From Panopea generosa (lineage: Eukaryota; Mollusca; Bivalvia; Adapedonta; Hiatellidae), in assembly GCA_029582155.1 (NCBI GenBank), contig CM055900.1:248001-312000 (forward strand): 64,000 nt of DNA, in the 5' to 3' direction. Both the position numbers and the translations under genes were made by a program. How positions within the stretch are numbered: the stretch's first letter is position 1; every line of letters begins with the position of its first letter. The notes under the pieces were generated by a model. It searched no databases. It was not told where the DNA came from and saw only the letters and a program-made list of their open reading frames with translations. This document shows positions 38,400-50,489 of this stretch, one piece after another.

Positions 38400-38965
38400 C
38401 AAATTGGCAACCATTTTGAACGCCATCTTGTTAATTTTAAAATACTCAATGATGACAAAATGTAATCCAACATAAAATCAAAGAACTATATATAGACTTT
38501 CATTTTAGCAATAAACTATTGCTATACACTGTCATGTGTGAATAATTTTTACCTAACAGTAGTTCTCATTCAAATATTGCATTTCGATTAAATTATACAG
38601 TTTCATGTATGAATAATTTCATACCTAATAGTAATTTTCAACTAAATATATCATTTGGAGCAAATTGGAGGCCACTTTGGGTACATTGTACCATCTTGTT
38701 TGTTTCGAAATGCCCAATTATGACAAAATATCATCTCAGTTTATCATTTTAACATCAAACACATCAAAAGTGTCCTTAAGAATAATACATAATAGTAATT
38801 ATCATCCAAATATTGGAATTCGAGCAAATTGGCGGCCATTTTGGACGCCATCTTGTTAATTTCAAAATGCTCAATGGTAACAAAGTGTCATCCGACATAA
38901 AATCAAAGAACTATATATAGACTACCATTTTAGCAAAAAAAAATACTATACACTGTCATGCAAGG
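38400..38965. repeat. Subterminal direct repeats of the TIR element
   Basis: A segment of about 130 bp (38,408-38,536, with gccatcttgttaattt and caaagaactatatatagac) recurs at 38,833-38,960 with few changes. A shorter, weaker relative (caaattggaggccactttgg) lies at about 38,661-38,705. Subterminal repeats of this kind are usual transposase-binding sites, but that role is inferred here. Confidence 0.8.
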
Positions 38966-39000
38966 TTCCGTGAAAGTATCCCGGATTATCTGCCGGACTA

Positions 39001-39940
39001 GTTTACTTATATATTGATAACTACATATGTAAGAAAAGTGCAGCAGTTGCTGAAGGAAGAAAGGGAGATCCCTGATTCATTCTGTGGTTTTCACTCCAAC
39101 AATAAAATTGAATGACATATTTAAAATGTGTTGAAAAATACCACAAATCTAGTTAACATTTAGTCCTTTTGCAAATATAATTGATAGGGGTATACGGTTA
39201 AAACGGTACTGAAATATTCATTTTGTAACTTTTATCTTATAAGTAAATATTATATATTAATTTTTTTCTTCACCAAAATCACATGTTTAAAATAAAGACA
39301 GATATTGATATTAGATATATAATGAAGTTTGCCATTTTATCACTTTTATCATCCAAAATAACATTGGCTATAACAAGCATTGCATAATGTTTTTGAATTG
39401 TAAATAAGCAAGCAATGCAAAACGGGTTTTTACATAAACCGTTTGCCTGCATCGATTATTAATTATGACTTGATTAACGTTATTTTAAAGTGTGTCATTA
39501 CGCCAACGTTAGTGTTTGGTTAGATTACATAACTACATATAACTATATTACAAATACTATTATACATGGTTGTCTGGTTGAAATATACTTGCATATGTTA
39601 AATAAATCTCCCCTTCATATCATATAGTAACATATATTTTCAAAATATAGATTGTTATTGATGTTTGTGGTATGGAGTGTTCTCGTGATTTACGTGCGAC
39701 GCTTAAACATGTGTGTCCAAACGTTGTATAACAAAGTCAATATATTTTCACAATTTATTAAATCTTACAGTTTTCAAGTTATTTACTAATATCAAGATTA
39801 AAAAATTAAGATAAAGGGTTGCAAATCAGCAAAAGGAACAAGAACATAACTCTTCTTTGATTCGTTTCGTAAGTAAATAACAAATAATGGGTGTCAAAAG
39901 TACTAGTCAGTGCTGTGTTTTTCTTTCTACATAGTTTTTC
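39001..39940. repeat. Copy X1, right part after the transposon
   Basis: X1 resumes after the transposon: gaaatattcatttt (39,211) and aagtttgccatt (39,325) match 44,778 and 44,880 of X2. Later sequence up to 39,940 is AT-rich with no gene. Confidence 0.55.
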
Positions 39941-39952
39941 TGGGGGTGGAAT

Positions 39953-40151
39953 TTACCAACCATGCTTAAGAGTATTCTTAGAATAAAATTTGCAAAACCA
40001 CGCTTACGGACCAAGCATGTAGTGACGCCTAATGTAAAGTCAAATAAACTCTCACAATTATTCTATTTGTCATGATAAACTAGATATCTAGTGTTGAACA
40101 TTTCAATTTTCAAATTCAAGTCTAAGAATATTCTCATGAATGGTTGGTGAA
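39953..40151. mobile_element. MITE-like inverted-repeat element, about 200 bp
   Basis: The left end ttaccaaccatgcttaagag continues with tattcttaga, and the reverse complement of the right end reads ttcaccaaccattcatgaga continuing with atattcttaga. The match is about 30 bp with a few differences. The interior has no coding sequence. Short size, AT-rich flanks and terminal inverted repeats fit a non-autonomous DNA transposon. Confidence 0.75.
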
Positions 40152-40159
40152 TACGACTC

Positions 40160-43100
40160 CTGATGGTATAAAGCAGTACTTCGTTAAAGTTTTATTTTTC
40201 ATATTAAAATAACCGAATTTAAATAAATTGTGACTTACTGCATCTAGAAATAAATACACCGGTAAAGTTTCGAACACTAAGTATTATGGTTCTCTTATTT
40301 TTATCTTACATTATTGTTTTGTTGATGATTAGTTTATTAACTTGACTTTTATAGATATTAAATAACATAGACCACTAAGCTGGATGTGCATTCATCCCGA
40401 TTCGTAATTATTCAGAATAAGGTAATGTATATAACTGGAAATGAAACGTTCACAACGAATCCCGCACAAAAGCATAAACATAAGGGAATCATTTCATTTT
40501 AAATTTAAAACAATTGAATTCTAAATAGAAATCTTATCAAAATTGAAATAATGATTATAACGAACAAGTTAACAAGATTTTCTGTGAGGATTATGCATTA
40601 AAAAACAGCAAATGTGTCAATTAAACAACACTTAAAAGGCTCCCTATCAAGTTTTTTACAGGTTCTGAGAGCAGTAACAAACATATGATGTTGCACCTAA
40701 CATCGTTTTAAGACACAACTTATCTGATTGTATTCGTAATTAAATTGTAGCGCGAATGTGCTATTTAAAGTTCTAAGTGAACACAACGGGAACAATAAAA
40801 CTCTCTATGCAGTTTTGCATTTTCCAAGAGCCAAATGTCGATTAGACCAATTACTGAATTTGAAATATACTACTGCGATAAATTTGTGTATTTTTGTTGC
40901 CTTTATCATTTTACTGGAATCTATTAGATGGTTTTACAGTTTCAAATTGAAACGAAGTAAATTGTTCCTGTTTTTCTCAAAGTGCTTTTTTTAAGATTTG
41001 TTGTTTTTTTTTTGTTATAATAAAATAACCTAAATTTGAATGGAATGTGATAAATATACAAATAAAAATCGATTTTTTCGATACACATTAATTAGATTAG
41101 TGTGAAGTTCGTACAGTGTGTTCGTTTTTGTTAGGATATAGGCTTAAAGTACCAAACTAACTTAACTATTGTTTTCACTTAGCTGCGTAAGTATATATTA
41201 CACCGTTCATAAAACATCCTTCTGGTACGCATATTAACATATTTATACACATCTAATAATCAACTCCATCGACCATGTTGTTTCACTCTAATACAAATCT
41301 TCCATGAACGATATGGCATTATTTGTTAAAATCGTTATGTTTAACATCCAGGTGAATAACTAATCAATCGTTAACTTCATTATATTATCATTATTTATGA
41401 TTGCGATATTTAAAACATACGTAAAAAACAACGGTTGAGTAATTGGTTGAGATGATCAATTACTAAAGACATAAGCCACTGACACAAGTCGTTTTCGGAA
41501 GTAGAAACATAAATCAAATTTACCAAAATTGCCAAACCATTATATGTGCATTTGTGTTTCCACTTTTAAGGTGAAATGTTCTCAATTTCAGATAAACCAG
41601 AGCATTTTGAATAGTTAAATGATTTAGCGAATAAATTATAAATAAATATCAAATGTGTAATTTAATAAGATTATAAATGCAATTAGTCCCTGTATTCACA
41701 AAACATCTCAACTTCAGTATACACTCAAATAACCTTTTCAATAACCAATACTTATTCCTGAACAGCTTTAACATCGATGTTTCTTATGCATTGCTATGTG
41801 GAATATTTGTCTTTAAACATTGATGAGTTTACTCATGAAGTTTTGAAATATGAATTTAAGTGCAAACTCATTTGAAGATGTTTTGTAAATGCAGGATCTG
41901 GTCATTTTACATATATACATAAAACGGCAGTACTGTTTTATCTTAATTGGATAGAATGTGTTCATTTACGAAAATGACTTTCGGGTCCTTTGTGACCAAT
42001 TAACTCATTCAGTGTTGTTAAAAAACGGATAATTGCATTTTGGGTACTTCGAGTTCATTAAGCTCATTCAACAAAGGCAGTCCGCCTACGTTAGTACCAG
42101 TACATTACCGCTCACGAATTAGTCTCACTAACACTGTGTTTACTATATACATTTGCTGTGTTTTTTTTAGGATAATATTTTTTGATATTGAAATACTGAA
42201 AAAAAATCCGAACCGACCTACCCAATTTTTAAAACTAGTAAAAGGAGACAGTTATTAACATTAGTTTATTGTTGACATTTCCTAACTAATAAAATTTAAT
42301 TAGTGGACATATTCACAACAGGCAAGTGTACATTTAAAATGATTTTATTTAGAGTGAAACCTCTGTATCACATTGACGAAGGAGCTGTGCTGTAGTTTCT
42401 GATTAATGCAAAGAAACACGATGGCAGTCATTTTACATGTGATGATAAAGTAATGCCGTTGGTCATACGTCACATAATCGATCGGAAGGACGTTGTTGTT
42501 GTTGTATCAATATCTATTAACTCTACATTCTCTTGTCATCGGTCAATTTTCTTGCTTCTTTCCGTTAAATCTGTCGCTGACTTATTGATTATCATTTCTT
42601 GCTATGCAATTGCTTAATCGTCTGAGTAAAACATCTTAAGAAAGTCAAACTTGATGTTAAATTGATATTGTTTCTATCAAACTAACACAAACCTTTGAAA
42701 CTAAAAAACGTTTTAGACTTTAGGTGACCACATGCGAGGGGTGATCAAAATGTACGTGAGTTATTGTAGCGGTATGCTCCATTTATTGCATAATTGAAGA
42801 TGAGGTAGTTTAATAAATGTACAAAATTACATTCTGCGTTCATCAGTAGATAATTTAGTCAACACCGCGAACGCGGAGCAATGCGATGACGTTCTTGACG
42901 TTCATCTGAGTGAACGAGAGTAGTTCTATCATTGATGTAAAACGCCTACTTTTCAATGGATATTTCATCTAAAATTTTAATGTTTACCTTACTGTATCTA
43001 CAATACCACTGTTGGGCAATATTGAATAAATAAACATTTGCAATATTTAATGTGCTTATTTATAGACAAAACATACATGTTCGGCTATTAATACTGATAG

Positions 43101-45000
43101 ACACCTCTCGGCCATTTAGCATCTCGATATCAATGCGTTATTTCAATTAATCAAAAAAACAAAATAACTGAGGAATAATTGCAAAATTCATTGGAGCAAG
43201 ATTATATAATAGTCCATTCAGAACCGTTATTTACTTGTTACGCACCTATTTTGGATAACATATTCTTCAACTGACGTCAAAAGCGCTTGCCCAATAATTG
43301 GTCATGTGCCTCTACGTTGATAGTCCATAATGTATTTCCGGTGGTCTTTAAACGTTAGTGTCACTTGAAAATAGGTAATATGTTTTCATATTCTTCTCCT
43401 ACATCTTTTTCATTGTCTGCGTTGAAGTCATACACAAAACTTTATAACTGGACCTGTTTCCGTAGATTCGGATGACGTAATAGATATGTCGTATATTTAA
43501 ACAGAATACATTTTAACAATATAGCAATGTTACGTAGAAACGAAATTAAAGGTATGCATATCATTTGCGATCAGAAACAGTGATTAGTTATTGATATTTT
43601 AACAAAATAAAATGTAAGTTATCTTTACACTTAAAAATACTCATTTATTAGTGTTCAGTCCAATTTCCAACAATCAGCTGGTTATGATGTTATTCTGGGC
43701 GTAAGTGTGCAAACAAAGTTACCCAGCTCAATATACTTCTTCCATTCAATTATATGTAAATTAAGTTGCTCGCCAAAATTGACCAGTTCAAAGCGCGAGG
43801 ATAAATTACTATCTCATGACTTCACATTTGTTTCTGACACGTGCTTGCGTGCTGTGATGTTTAGTCCACCTTCTTAGGAAAGAAATAAGTCTGAATACTC
43901 CCATAAGAGCAGTATAGATTTTTAAACTGAAAGTGTACTTGTAGTGGACATGAACATTCCCTAGATCATATGAAAATGAATTTTGAAAACTTACAGCGTT
44001 CTATGTAGTTTGCTATATCATTTGAGATAATATAGACAAACCCGCCAGTAATAAAACGAAATATGTACGTATACATATAACAGCATATAAAACCTATACG
44101 TGCGCAGGGTTATTTGCATAAATGTTTGTCTCTCGAGATCTCATTTTATTGACGGTTTTATGTTCACTGCACCAGCCTGTATATGAATGCATGCCTGTTT
44201 GTTTATATGACCGGAAGGATGTGAATATTTCATCATTTATCTTGTAAAATATTTCAGTTAAAGTATTTGTGACAGTTTTAGGCGTAAGCAGGAAAGAATT
44301 AGTTAAAACAGCATTTCGGTAAAAACACTTTATGGACTCTTTACAAATATACATATTTCGAATAAAATAGTTGATATAATGTAGTGGTTAATTGTAAAAA
44401 TCAAAAGGATATTGATTGTGAACGCGTTTTTAACGTATGGATGGAATGCTCGAAATAATGTTTTTATAAGGTATGTTATATTTATATACGTTTATTCATA
44501 AAATGTATTTTACTTATATATTTTCTTATATAATTTGTATTTATAACGTTTATTACTATTGATATTAGCTATATAAGGAATAGCTAACTTAATGTTAGCT
44601 TTTCAGCTATGCCTTACTTATATATATAATTATTAAGTTAACTTAATTTATTGATTGTATGTGTTTTATCAGCTTATGAGTAACTTTGGGAATGGTGGTG
44701 GTGTTGTTTAGATGTATTCTGGGACCTTGATGTCATATATTAACTGTTATGTGTTGAAAAAAGTGCAATTGTAAAAATATTCATTTTAACTTTAATCACA
44801 ACCATTTATTTCCAGTTTCTTTACTGATTTGAAAGTTTCTCAAAAAAGCAATAGATACATCTATTTCGGTCTATATACTAAGTTTGCCATTAAAGCACGT
44901 TCATATCATTAATAATCTAGATCTAATTTAACATTAAACATAACAGGCAAGTGCAATGCGTTGCTGTTTAATTGTTGATAATCCATTTCTAGCAGTGTAT
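40160..45000. repeat. Copy X2
   Basis: It shares blocks with X1 and X3 (see X1). Examples are aagttttatttttcatatta (40,189) with 49,618, gtgaacacaac (40,776) with 49,310, and the LKLKRSKLFLFFS-encoding segment near 40,945-40,985 with 49,550-49,588. The segment at 44,590-44,630 resembles the sequence flanking the transposon in X1 without the transposon. No intact gene is seen. Confidence 0.7.
42735..42762 (+). mobile_element. Possible solo mariner-like terminal sequence
   Basis: GAGGGGTGATCAAAATGTACG resembles terminal repeats of mariner-type elements (gaggggtg..caaaa). No matching opposite end or transposase was found nearby, so this is a weak call. Confidence 0.25.
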
Positions 45001-45047
45001 TTTGCAACACTGTTTGCCGGTGTAACGTTGTAAACTGACCCCCATAG

Positions 45048-45072
45048 AATAATGACCAGGAGGGTCATTATT
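45048..45072. repeat. Perfect 10-bp hairpin in a gaccc-rich repeat
   Basis: AATAATGACC, a five-base AGGAG loop and GGTCATTATT form a perfect stem-loop. Nearby lie tgacccccatagaa, gaccctcacatagaa and a self-complementary tatataatattatatataa. This looks like the edge of an interspersed element ending near 45,190. The short cctaaccctaaccc at 45,177-45,190 is too brief to call telomeric. Confidence 0.7.
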
Positions 45073-45235
45073 TTATATAATATTATATATAATATTATGA
45101 CTCCCCCACACGTAGAAAAATGACCCTCACATAGAATTGTGACCCTCTATAAAAAAAAGACCCCGTAACCCAAATCCTAACCCTAACCCATCTAAGGTAC
45201 ATTTACAACATAATAATCCCCCGCCGATATGCATC

Positions 45236-45740
45236 GGATGAGAATATGGTAATGGCACCCGTCCGTGTGTGCGTCCGTGCGTGCGTCCGTGCGTGCGTCC
45301 ATGCAACATTTTTGTGACCGCAACTCCTCATTCATTATTGGACGGAATTGATTCAAACTTTCAGGGATTACTACTACCGATGTCTAGTTGTGCAGGAAGA
45401 ATTTTTTTTGGATTTGCTTCCACCTGTTCGGGAGTTATGGCCCTTTGTTACTTTTTTCTTATATATATATATATTGCAAATTTTTGTGAACGCAACTACT
45501 CATTCATTATTGGATGTAATCGATTCAAACTTTCAGGGATTACTACTTCTAATGCTAAGTTGTGGAGGAAGAAACAAATCTTGGATTTGCTCAACCTGTT
45601 CTGGAGTTATGGTCCTTTTCTCAAATGGCATCGGCGGATAGATATGGCTGTCATTCGACTGCAGCCCTTGTTTTTTTTTCTAAAAAGTGGTCCTGGCTTT
45701 CCTGGTTTCTTTAAAAACACATTTCAACTTTATATATAAG
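45236..45740. repeat. Interspersed repeat with two internal units of about 175 bp
   Basis: A (GTCCGTGCGTGC)n run at 45,260-45,300 leads into a segment (gcaac..ttttgtga, actcattcattattgga, gattcaaactttcagggat) that recurs from 45,472 with substitutions. Both strands are open for up to 156 codons. The reading is repeat-derived and has no recognisable domain. I know similar segments as dispersed repeats in molluscs, from memory only. Confidence 0.75.
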
Positions 45741-45814
45741 TGACGGGTATCGTAACAGAAACTTAGTTAACATATTGTGCAATTGCTTTGATTGTTATAA
45801 AGGGGTATAATTAT

Positions 45815-46180
45815 TGCTCAAGACGTGTTACTTAAAAGCTCTTGAAAAGTGACAAAAATCACCCAAACCTCTAGGGGAATGACTATATTTCAATATTATA
45901 CTGAAATTCGAACAACATCTTATTGTCATGGGCGTCACAGGTCATAAAACATGGGACTTCCCCACAACCGATTTGCATATTTTATGCCTTATATTGATAT
46001 AATTGTTGACTTTTTCTACTTAAAAACGCCTGAAAAGTGACAAAAATACCCAAAATCCAAAGAAGGATGTATCTTCAACAATATACTGAAATTTGAATAA
46101 TTTCTAACGACGAGGAACGTCACAGGTAATAAAACCACTGGGCTACCCCACACCCGTTTCGTCTATTTTTGGAGGTATAT
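45815..46180. repeat. Diverged tandem duplication of about 195 bp
   Basis: The order cttgaaaagtgacaaaaatc, atactgaaattcgaa, ggcgtcacagg and aaaac..tgggac at 45,840-45,960 is repeated at 46,030-46,150. The two copies differ at many positions and by small indels. Confidence 0.75.
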
Positions 46181-46564
46181 ATGAGTGACATATAGGCGAC
46201 ATAATGAAGGTTAAGGGTATTTGACATCACTTTCAAGGGTGGCATAAAACATTGTGCTTTTCCACGTATAAATTGCCTTTTTACAATCTTGCACTCCAGA
46301 AAATGAACTATTTTACCGTCAATAGCATTTTTTCGTAATGAGCCTGCGAGCCCATGCTATTACGAAATTAATGCAACATGTAGGATGCAATAACAAAATG
46401 ATGTTTCCTCTAAAATTTCGGACAAAACCACCATTCACTATAAGTTCCAGAATGCTTACACTACGTTCTACAGAGGTAAATTAATAATTATATATATGTA
46501 TGCGTAACATAATTATACATTATACCTTGCATATAATGCGATGTCACAAAATTACGAGGCTGTT

Positions 46565-46930
46565 AAAGGTACTATCTCACCGAATCTTTGAAAAATCTTG
46601 GAAAAAAAAAACTTAAGCTTGTTGAAATACTTGAAGCATGAAACTTTTATAGGTAACAAAAAGATTTAGATCTAAAACATGTTCTTAACAAAAAGTCATG
46701 CACCTTTAAAGCAGGAGTTTCGTGATCTATGTTCTAAGGGTGTTCTACCGTGTACCTTGAAAGTTGCAGGGGTTCAAAGTTGCAAAAGGATTCCTTTATG
46801 TATTCCCCTTCCATTAGGTCATCTGTTTCTATTGGCAAAGGTTTAATACGGCGAAACAATATCCCTTTGGTGAGACCTATCCGCTTTAATAAGCAAGCAC
46901 GCTACCATTGAGCCACCGAGGCTCACAAAA
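46565..46930 (-). mobile_element. tRNA-derived SINE-like element
   Basis: On the minus strand it starts gcctcggtggctcaatggta (46,923 downward), a good tRNA-type head with an A box. The B box is degenerate or partly lost (near 46,870). A body of about 300 bp follows and ends at cggtgagatagtacc (46,582-46,568). The minus strand head ggtctcacc and tail ggtgagata are inverted relatives. Confidence 0.55.
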
Positions 46931-47095
46931 GTGATAAGTATTTAAAAGAGGATGCGTAATTAATCCTCAACCGGGATAGCTGGTTTTTAAGATGCGTTGT
47001 AAATGAAAACCTTTTTAAATTTCATTTTTCAATAGATGTACGTTTATTTCTAAGCGGGGCCTCTAAGTAATACTGATGTTGTGTCAGCTGTAGAC

Positions 47096-47113
47096 GCAGC
47101 AGCAACAGCAGCA

Positions 47114-47144
<31 letters not shown>

Positions 47145-47160
47145 GAAACAACAACAACAA
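47096..47160. repeat. CAG/CAA trinucleotide microsatellite
   Basis: A run of GCAGCAACAGCAG-type triplets passes into AACAACAACAAC. It lies in non-coding DNA, not in a glutamine-coding exon that I can support. Confidence 0.95.
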
Positions 47161-47544
47161 ATATAAGCAATAGAAACACGACAGTGACTTGAATTGATAT
47201 AGAGTATGTTAGTAATAGGTTAAGTGGGGGTCAATATTTTATAGATATTGAATTAATAATATATTTTTTGAAATATGTTAGTACAAGATTTTCATTGTAA
47301 GAATATTTTGCATGAACTTGTCAATTGCTACATATTAGACTATATTATCACTACATGCATTACAAATACTTTTAATCATTTGATGATTGGCTATGTGAAC
47401 TTGGTGATGGCTAATTCTAGTTGTTTCATCACATAGAATATGTTGTTAAAATAATATATATACCAAAATACATGTATATGTTGTTGCATATACCTTAATC
47501 TTGCTTAATAATAAAGAAATCTATATTTTTAAACATATATTGTT

Positions 47545-48552
47545 ATCTAATAGCTCACCTGAGCCTGGTGTCCGTCGTCTGTCGTTCGTCGTCCGTCGTC
47601 TGACGTCTATCGTCCGTCGTTAACGGGGCAAGTTTAATTAGTAAAAATTTAAAAATCTTCTTGTCAGAAACTACTTGCTCGATTTTAAATAATTTCACAG
47701 AAATGTTCCTTGGAGGACCCTCTAATAAGTTTGTTCAAGCCATCTTGATTCGTCAAAAACATGGCCGCCAGGGGACGGGGTTGGTTTACTAAATAAGCTA
47801 TAGTAAAAACTTAAAAAAGCTTCTTGTCAGGAACCACTGGGCCAATTTTAATAGAACTTCACAGAAATGTTACTTAGTTGACCTTCTACCAAGTGTGTTC
47901 AAGCCATCTTGATTCGTCTAAAAACATGGCCGCCAGGGGGCGGGGCATGTTTAATTAGTCAATATTTTTAAAAAATCTTCTTGTCAGAAACTACTGACTC
48001 GATTTTGAAATAATTTCACATTTCATCTTCAACAAGTTTGTTCAAACCGTAGTGATTCCTAAAATACATGGTGCCAGTGGGGTGGGTTAGTTTACTATAC
48101 AAACTATAGTAAAATCTTAAAAATCTTCTTGTCAATGACCCTTTAGCAAGTTTGTTTAAGCCGTTTTGAATTGTTAAAAATTTCGACCGCCACAGTGAGG
48201 TGCTAGTTTACTATATAGGCAGCTATAGTAAAAACTTCAAAAGTCTTCTTGTCAGAATCTACTGACCTGATTTCGATGTAGTTTCACTGACATTTACCAT
48301 GGGTGAACCTCTACCAAGTTTGTTCCAGCCATTGCGATTCGTCAAAAAACATAGTCGCCGGGAGGGGAGGCTATTGTTATCGCACAACTCTTCTACGCAT
48401 CTGTTACATCTTCAAAACAAATCAAAATTTTAACTACTCGCCCATCTCGTTTTTCTGGAATTTTTGAATGTACATGTATTATATTATCTACTTGAGTTGG
48501 GTGACTCAAGGTCACACAGATGAGCGCTATAGGGCCATCTTGGCCCTCTTGT
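47545..48552. mobile_element. Non-autonomous interspersed element with internal repeats
   Basis: A (CGTCCGT)-rich head at 47,570-47,620 is followed by about five diverged units of 120-160 bp, each with aaaatcttcttgtcag and tttcacagaaatgtt or catggccgccagg (units near 47,645, 47,805, 47,965, 48,115 and 48,235). The right end, agggccatcttggccct at 48,530-48,546, is a 7-bp palindromic stem followed by cttgttt, an ending I know as common in mollusc repeats. The left end is truncated at tagctcacctgag. Confidence 0.8.
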
Positions 48553-50489
48553 TTATGTTACATGAACTGTTTTGTTATTTTTCTTGCGAATAATTGTTTT
48601 TGGTCCAAGTTTTTTGTTCCGTTTATGATATTCAATAAAGATTAATATAGACTAATCTATGCTAAGAGGAGTATCTATAACTTGCCGTAAGCCTACTATA
48701 TCTGACGGTATAGAGCAGTATGACGTTAAAGGCGATATGTTGCCGATTACTAATAAACTTGAATTGATATGATATTAATAATTGTTCAAGTTATATTTCC
48801 TAATGTTACAATAACTGAAAACATAAATTGTGGTTGTCTGGTTCTTTTATTTATTATGTATCCTTAAATATTCTTATGTTGATAATTTGGTTTTTATCTT
48901 GATTTGTACGCATATAAAATAATACGGAACGAGTCGTTGAATGTACATTTATCTTGATCCGTTATCACTAAAAATAAGAAAATATATCAGCAGGATATGA
49001 AACATTTAAAAAGCACCACTACAACAATAACATAAACTTAACGGAATATTTTCATTTTAACCTTTGGCAGATTACATGCTAAATATATATCTTATCAAAA
49101 TTGCAATGACGTGAAACATAAACAATTAACAAGAAGAACTGTCTAAGGCGAATGTACATTCAACAAGAGCAGGTAAAACAATTAGACAACGACACACATA
49201 CAAAGTTTTTACAGGTTCGGAGAGTAGTTACAAAGAGATGATGTTAAAATAAAGATTGTTTTAAGACATTTTTCTGATCAAATAGTAGAGCGGATGATTT
49301 ATTATTATAAGTGAACACAACAGGAATATCAACAATAAATCTATTCATGCAGCTTTAAATTTTCCCAGCGGCAATCGTAGATTAGATTAAGTAGATCTGG
49401 ATTATTTGCAACAGCAGTGTGCCTTAATGTGGTTTTGGTTCCTGACCAGATACCAAATTTAACATATACTACGGTGATGAATTAAACTTGATAGACATGC
49501 GCATTGTTATTGGCATTATTATTGTTTTATGTATCAGTTTGTTCCGTCATTTGAAATTGAAACGAAGTAAATTGTTTCTGTTCTTCTCATAGTGTCTGTA
49601 TTAGGTAAAAAAAATAAAGTTTTATTTTTTCTTATATTAAAATACCCGATTTTTTTTGGTTTAAAAGATGGGTTTTTTTTAAAAGAAATAAAAAAATAAT
49701 AAAAATATATATATATATATTGGAGATATTAGTGTAGTGCTCTTTTATTTCAAACGTTGTTATATAACAAAAAGTAAGCAAAACGAAAACAAAATCAAAT
49801 CCAATTCTTTTCTTGATGAACGTCCTGATTTGTAATCACCCAGTCAATTTATTTTACAATTAAGTTATTTTGGACAGAAACTGATACAAGGATAACTATG
49901 AACACTTTCCCCAAAGTAACATTTTATAAAATTTAATGTGCATTCGACAACAGCAGATGAACCGATTAATGATGTTGGCTCGTAAAATGAAAGTACAAAA
50001 TTATATCTTTATAAAAATGCAGATGAGATTGATAACGAAAAAGGTATGTCGCCGTTCTCATTTTAGAGCTATTCAACTTGTTATTTATATATACGTCAAA
50101 ATATAATATTTTGATAAAAAAAAAGTCATTCGGATATCACTATGTTATATGTATGAAACTGATGTTAAATTTACAATCATAATACAAATGAATAACACAT
50201 AATATAGTATTCCAAAGACTACACTTGGAACTGGGTTTTTTTCTTACATGTTCATTCTTTAGGGACTATTCTTTGGCTATTCCTACCTACCACTTTATAC
50301 GCTTTTATACGTGTTTTAACAATCACATATATATCATATAAATTTGGGTAATGATAGTTTTTGTATTTATTTTTACGTTTTTCCAATGTAAATACTTTCA
50401 TAACGTATACAGAAATTCAAAGCTTTTAGTGTTGTCCAAGGAACTACTTGTCATGTTAACTGAAATATTTTCTATATACATGTAGGAGT

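Larger units (their letters stand above)
35246..38998 (+). mobile_element. 3.75-kb terminal-inverted-repeat DNA transposon remnant
   Basis: The left end GTTCGGCAGATA (35,246) and the right end TATCTGCCGGAC (to 38,998) are inverted copies, each flanked by TA. Inverted similarity extends about 180 bp inward: cacggaaccttgca, gtgtatagta, attgagcattttgaaat and caagatgg on the left all reappear reversed at 38,825-38,985. Inside are a degenerate transposon protein on the plus strand (37,600-38,010), a LINE fragment on the minus strand (36,690-37,430), and long direct repeats near the right end. The TA target site suggests a Tc1/mariner-like or other TA-targeting superfamily. The protein motifs do not let me name it. 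Confidence 0.75.

Noticed and set aside
40758-40994. 78-codon frame with a hydrophobic segment, partly shared with X3
   Set aside because: Only about a dozen residues (LKLKRSKLFLFFS) match, the X3 frame stops immediately after, and no start or splice structure is consistent between copies.
44094-44354. 86-codon antisense frame in X2 partly matching X1
   Set aside because: The X1 counterpart (about 34,790-34,920) carries stops, and I recognise no domain. Similarity is expected from the duplicated DNA itself.
45177-45190. Interstitial telomere repeat (cctaaccctaaccc)
   Set aside because: It covers barely two units, and a similar short ccctaaccct at about 36,203 is equally unremarkable. No longer run exists.
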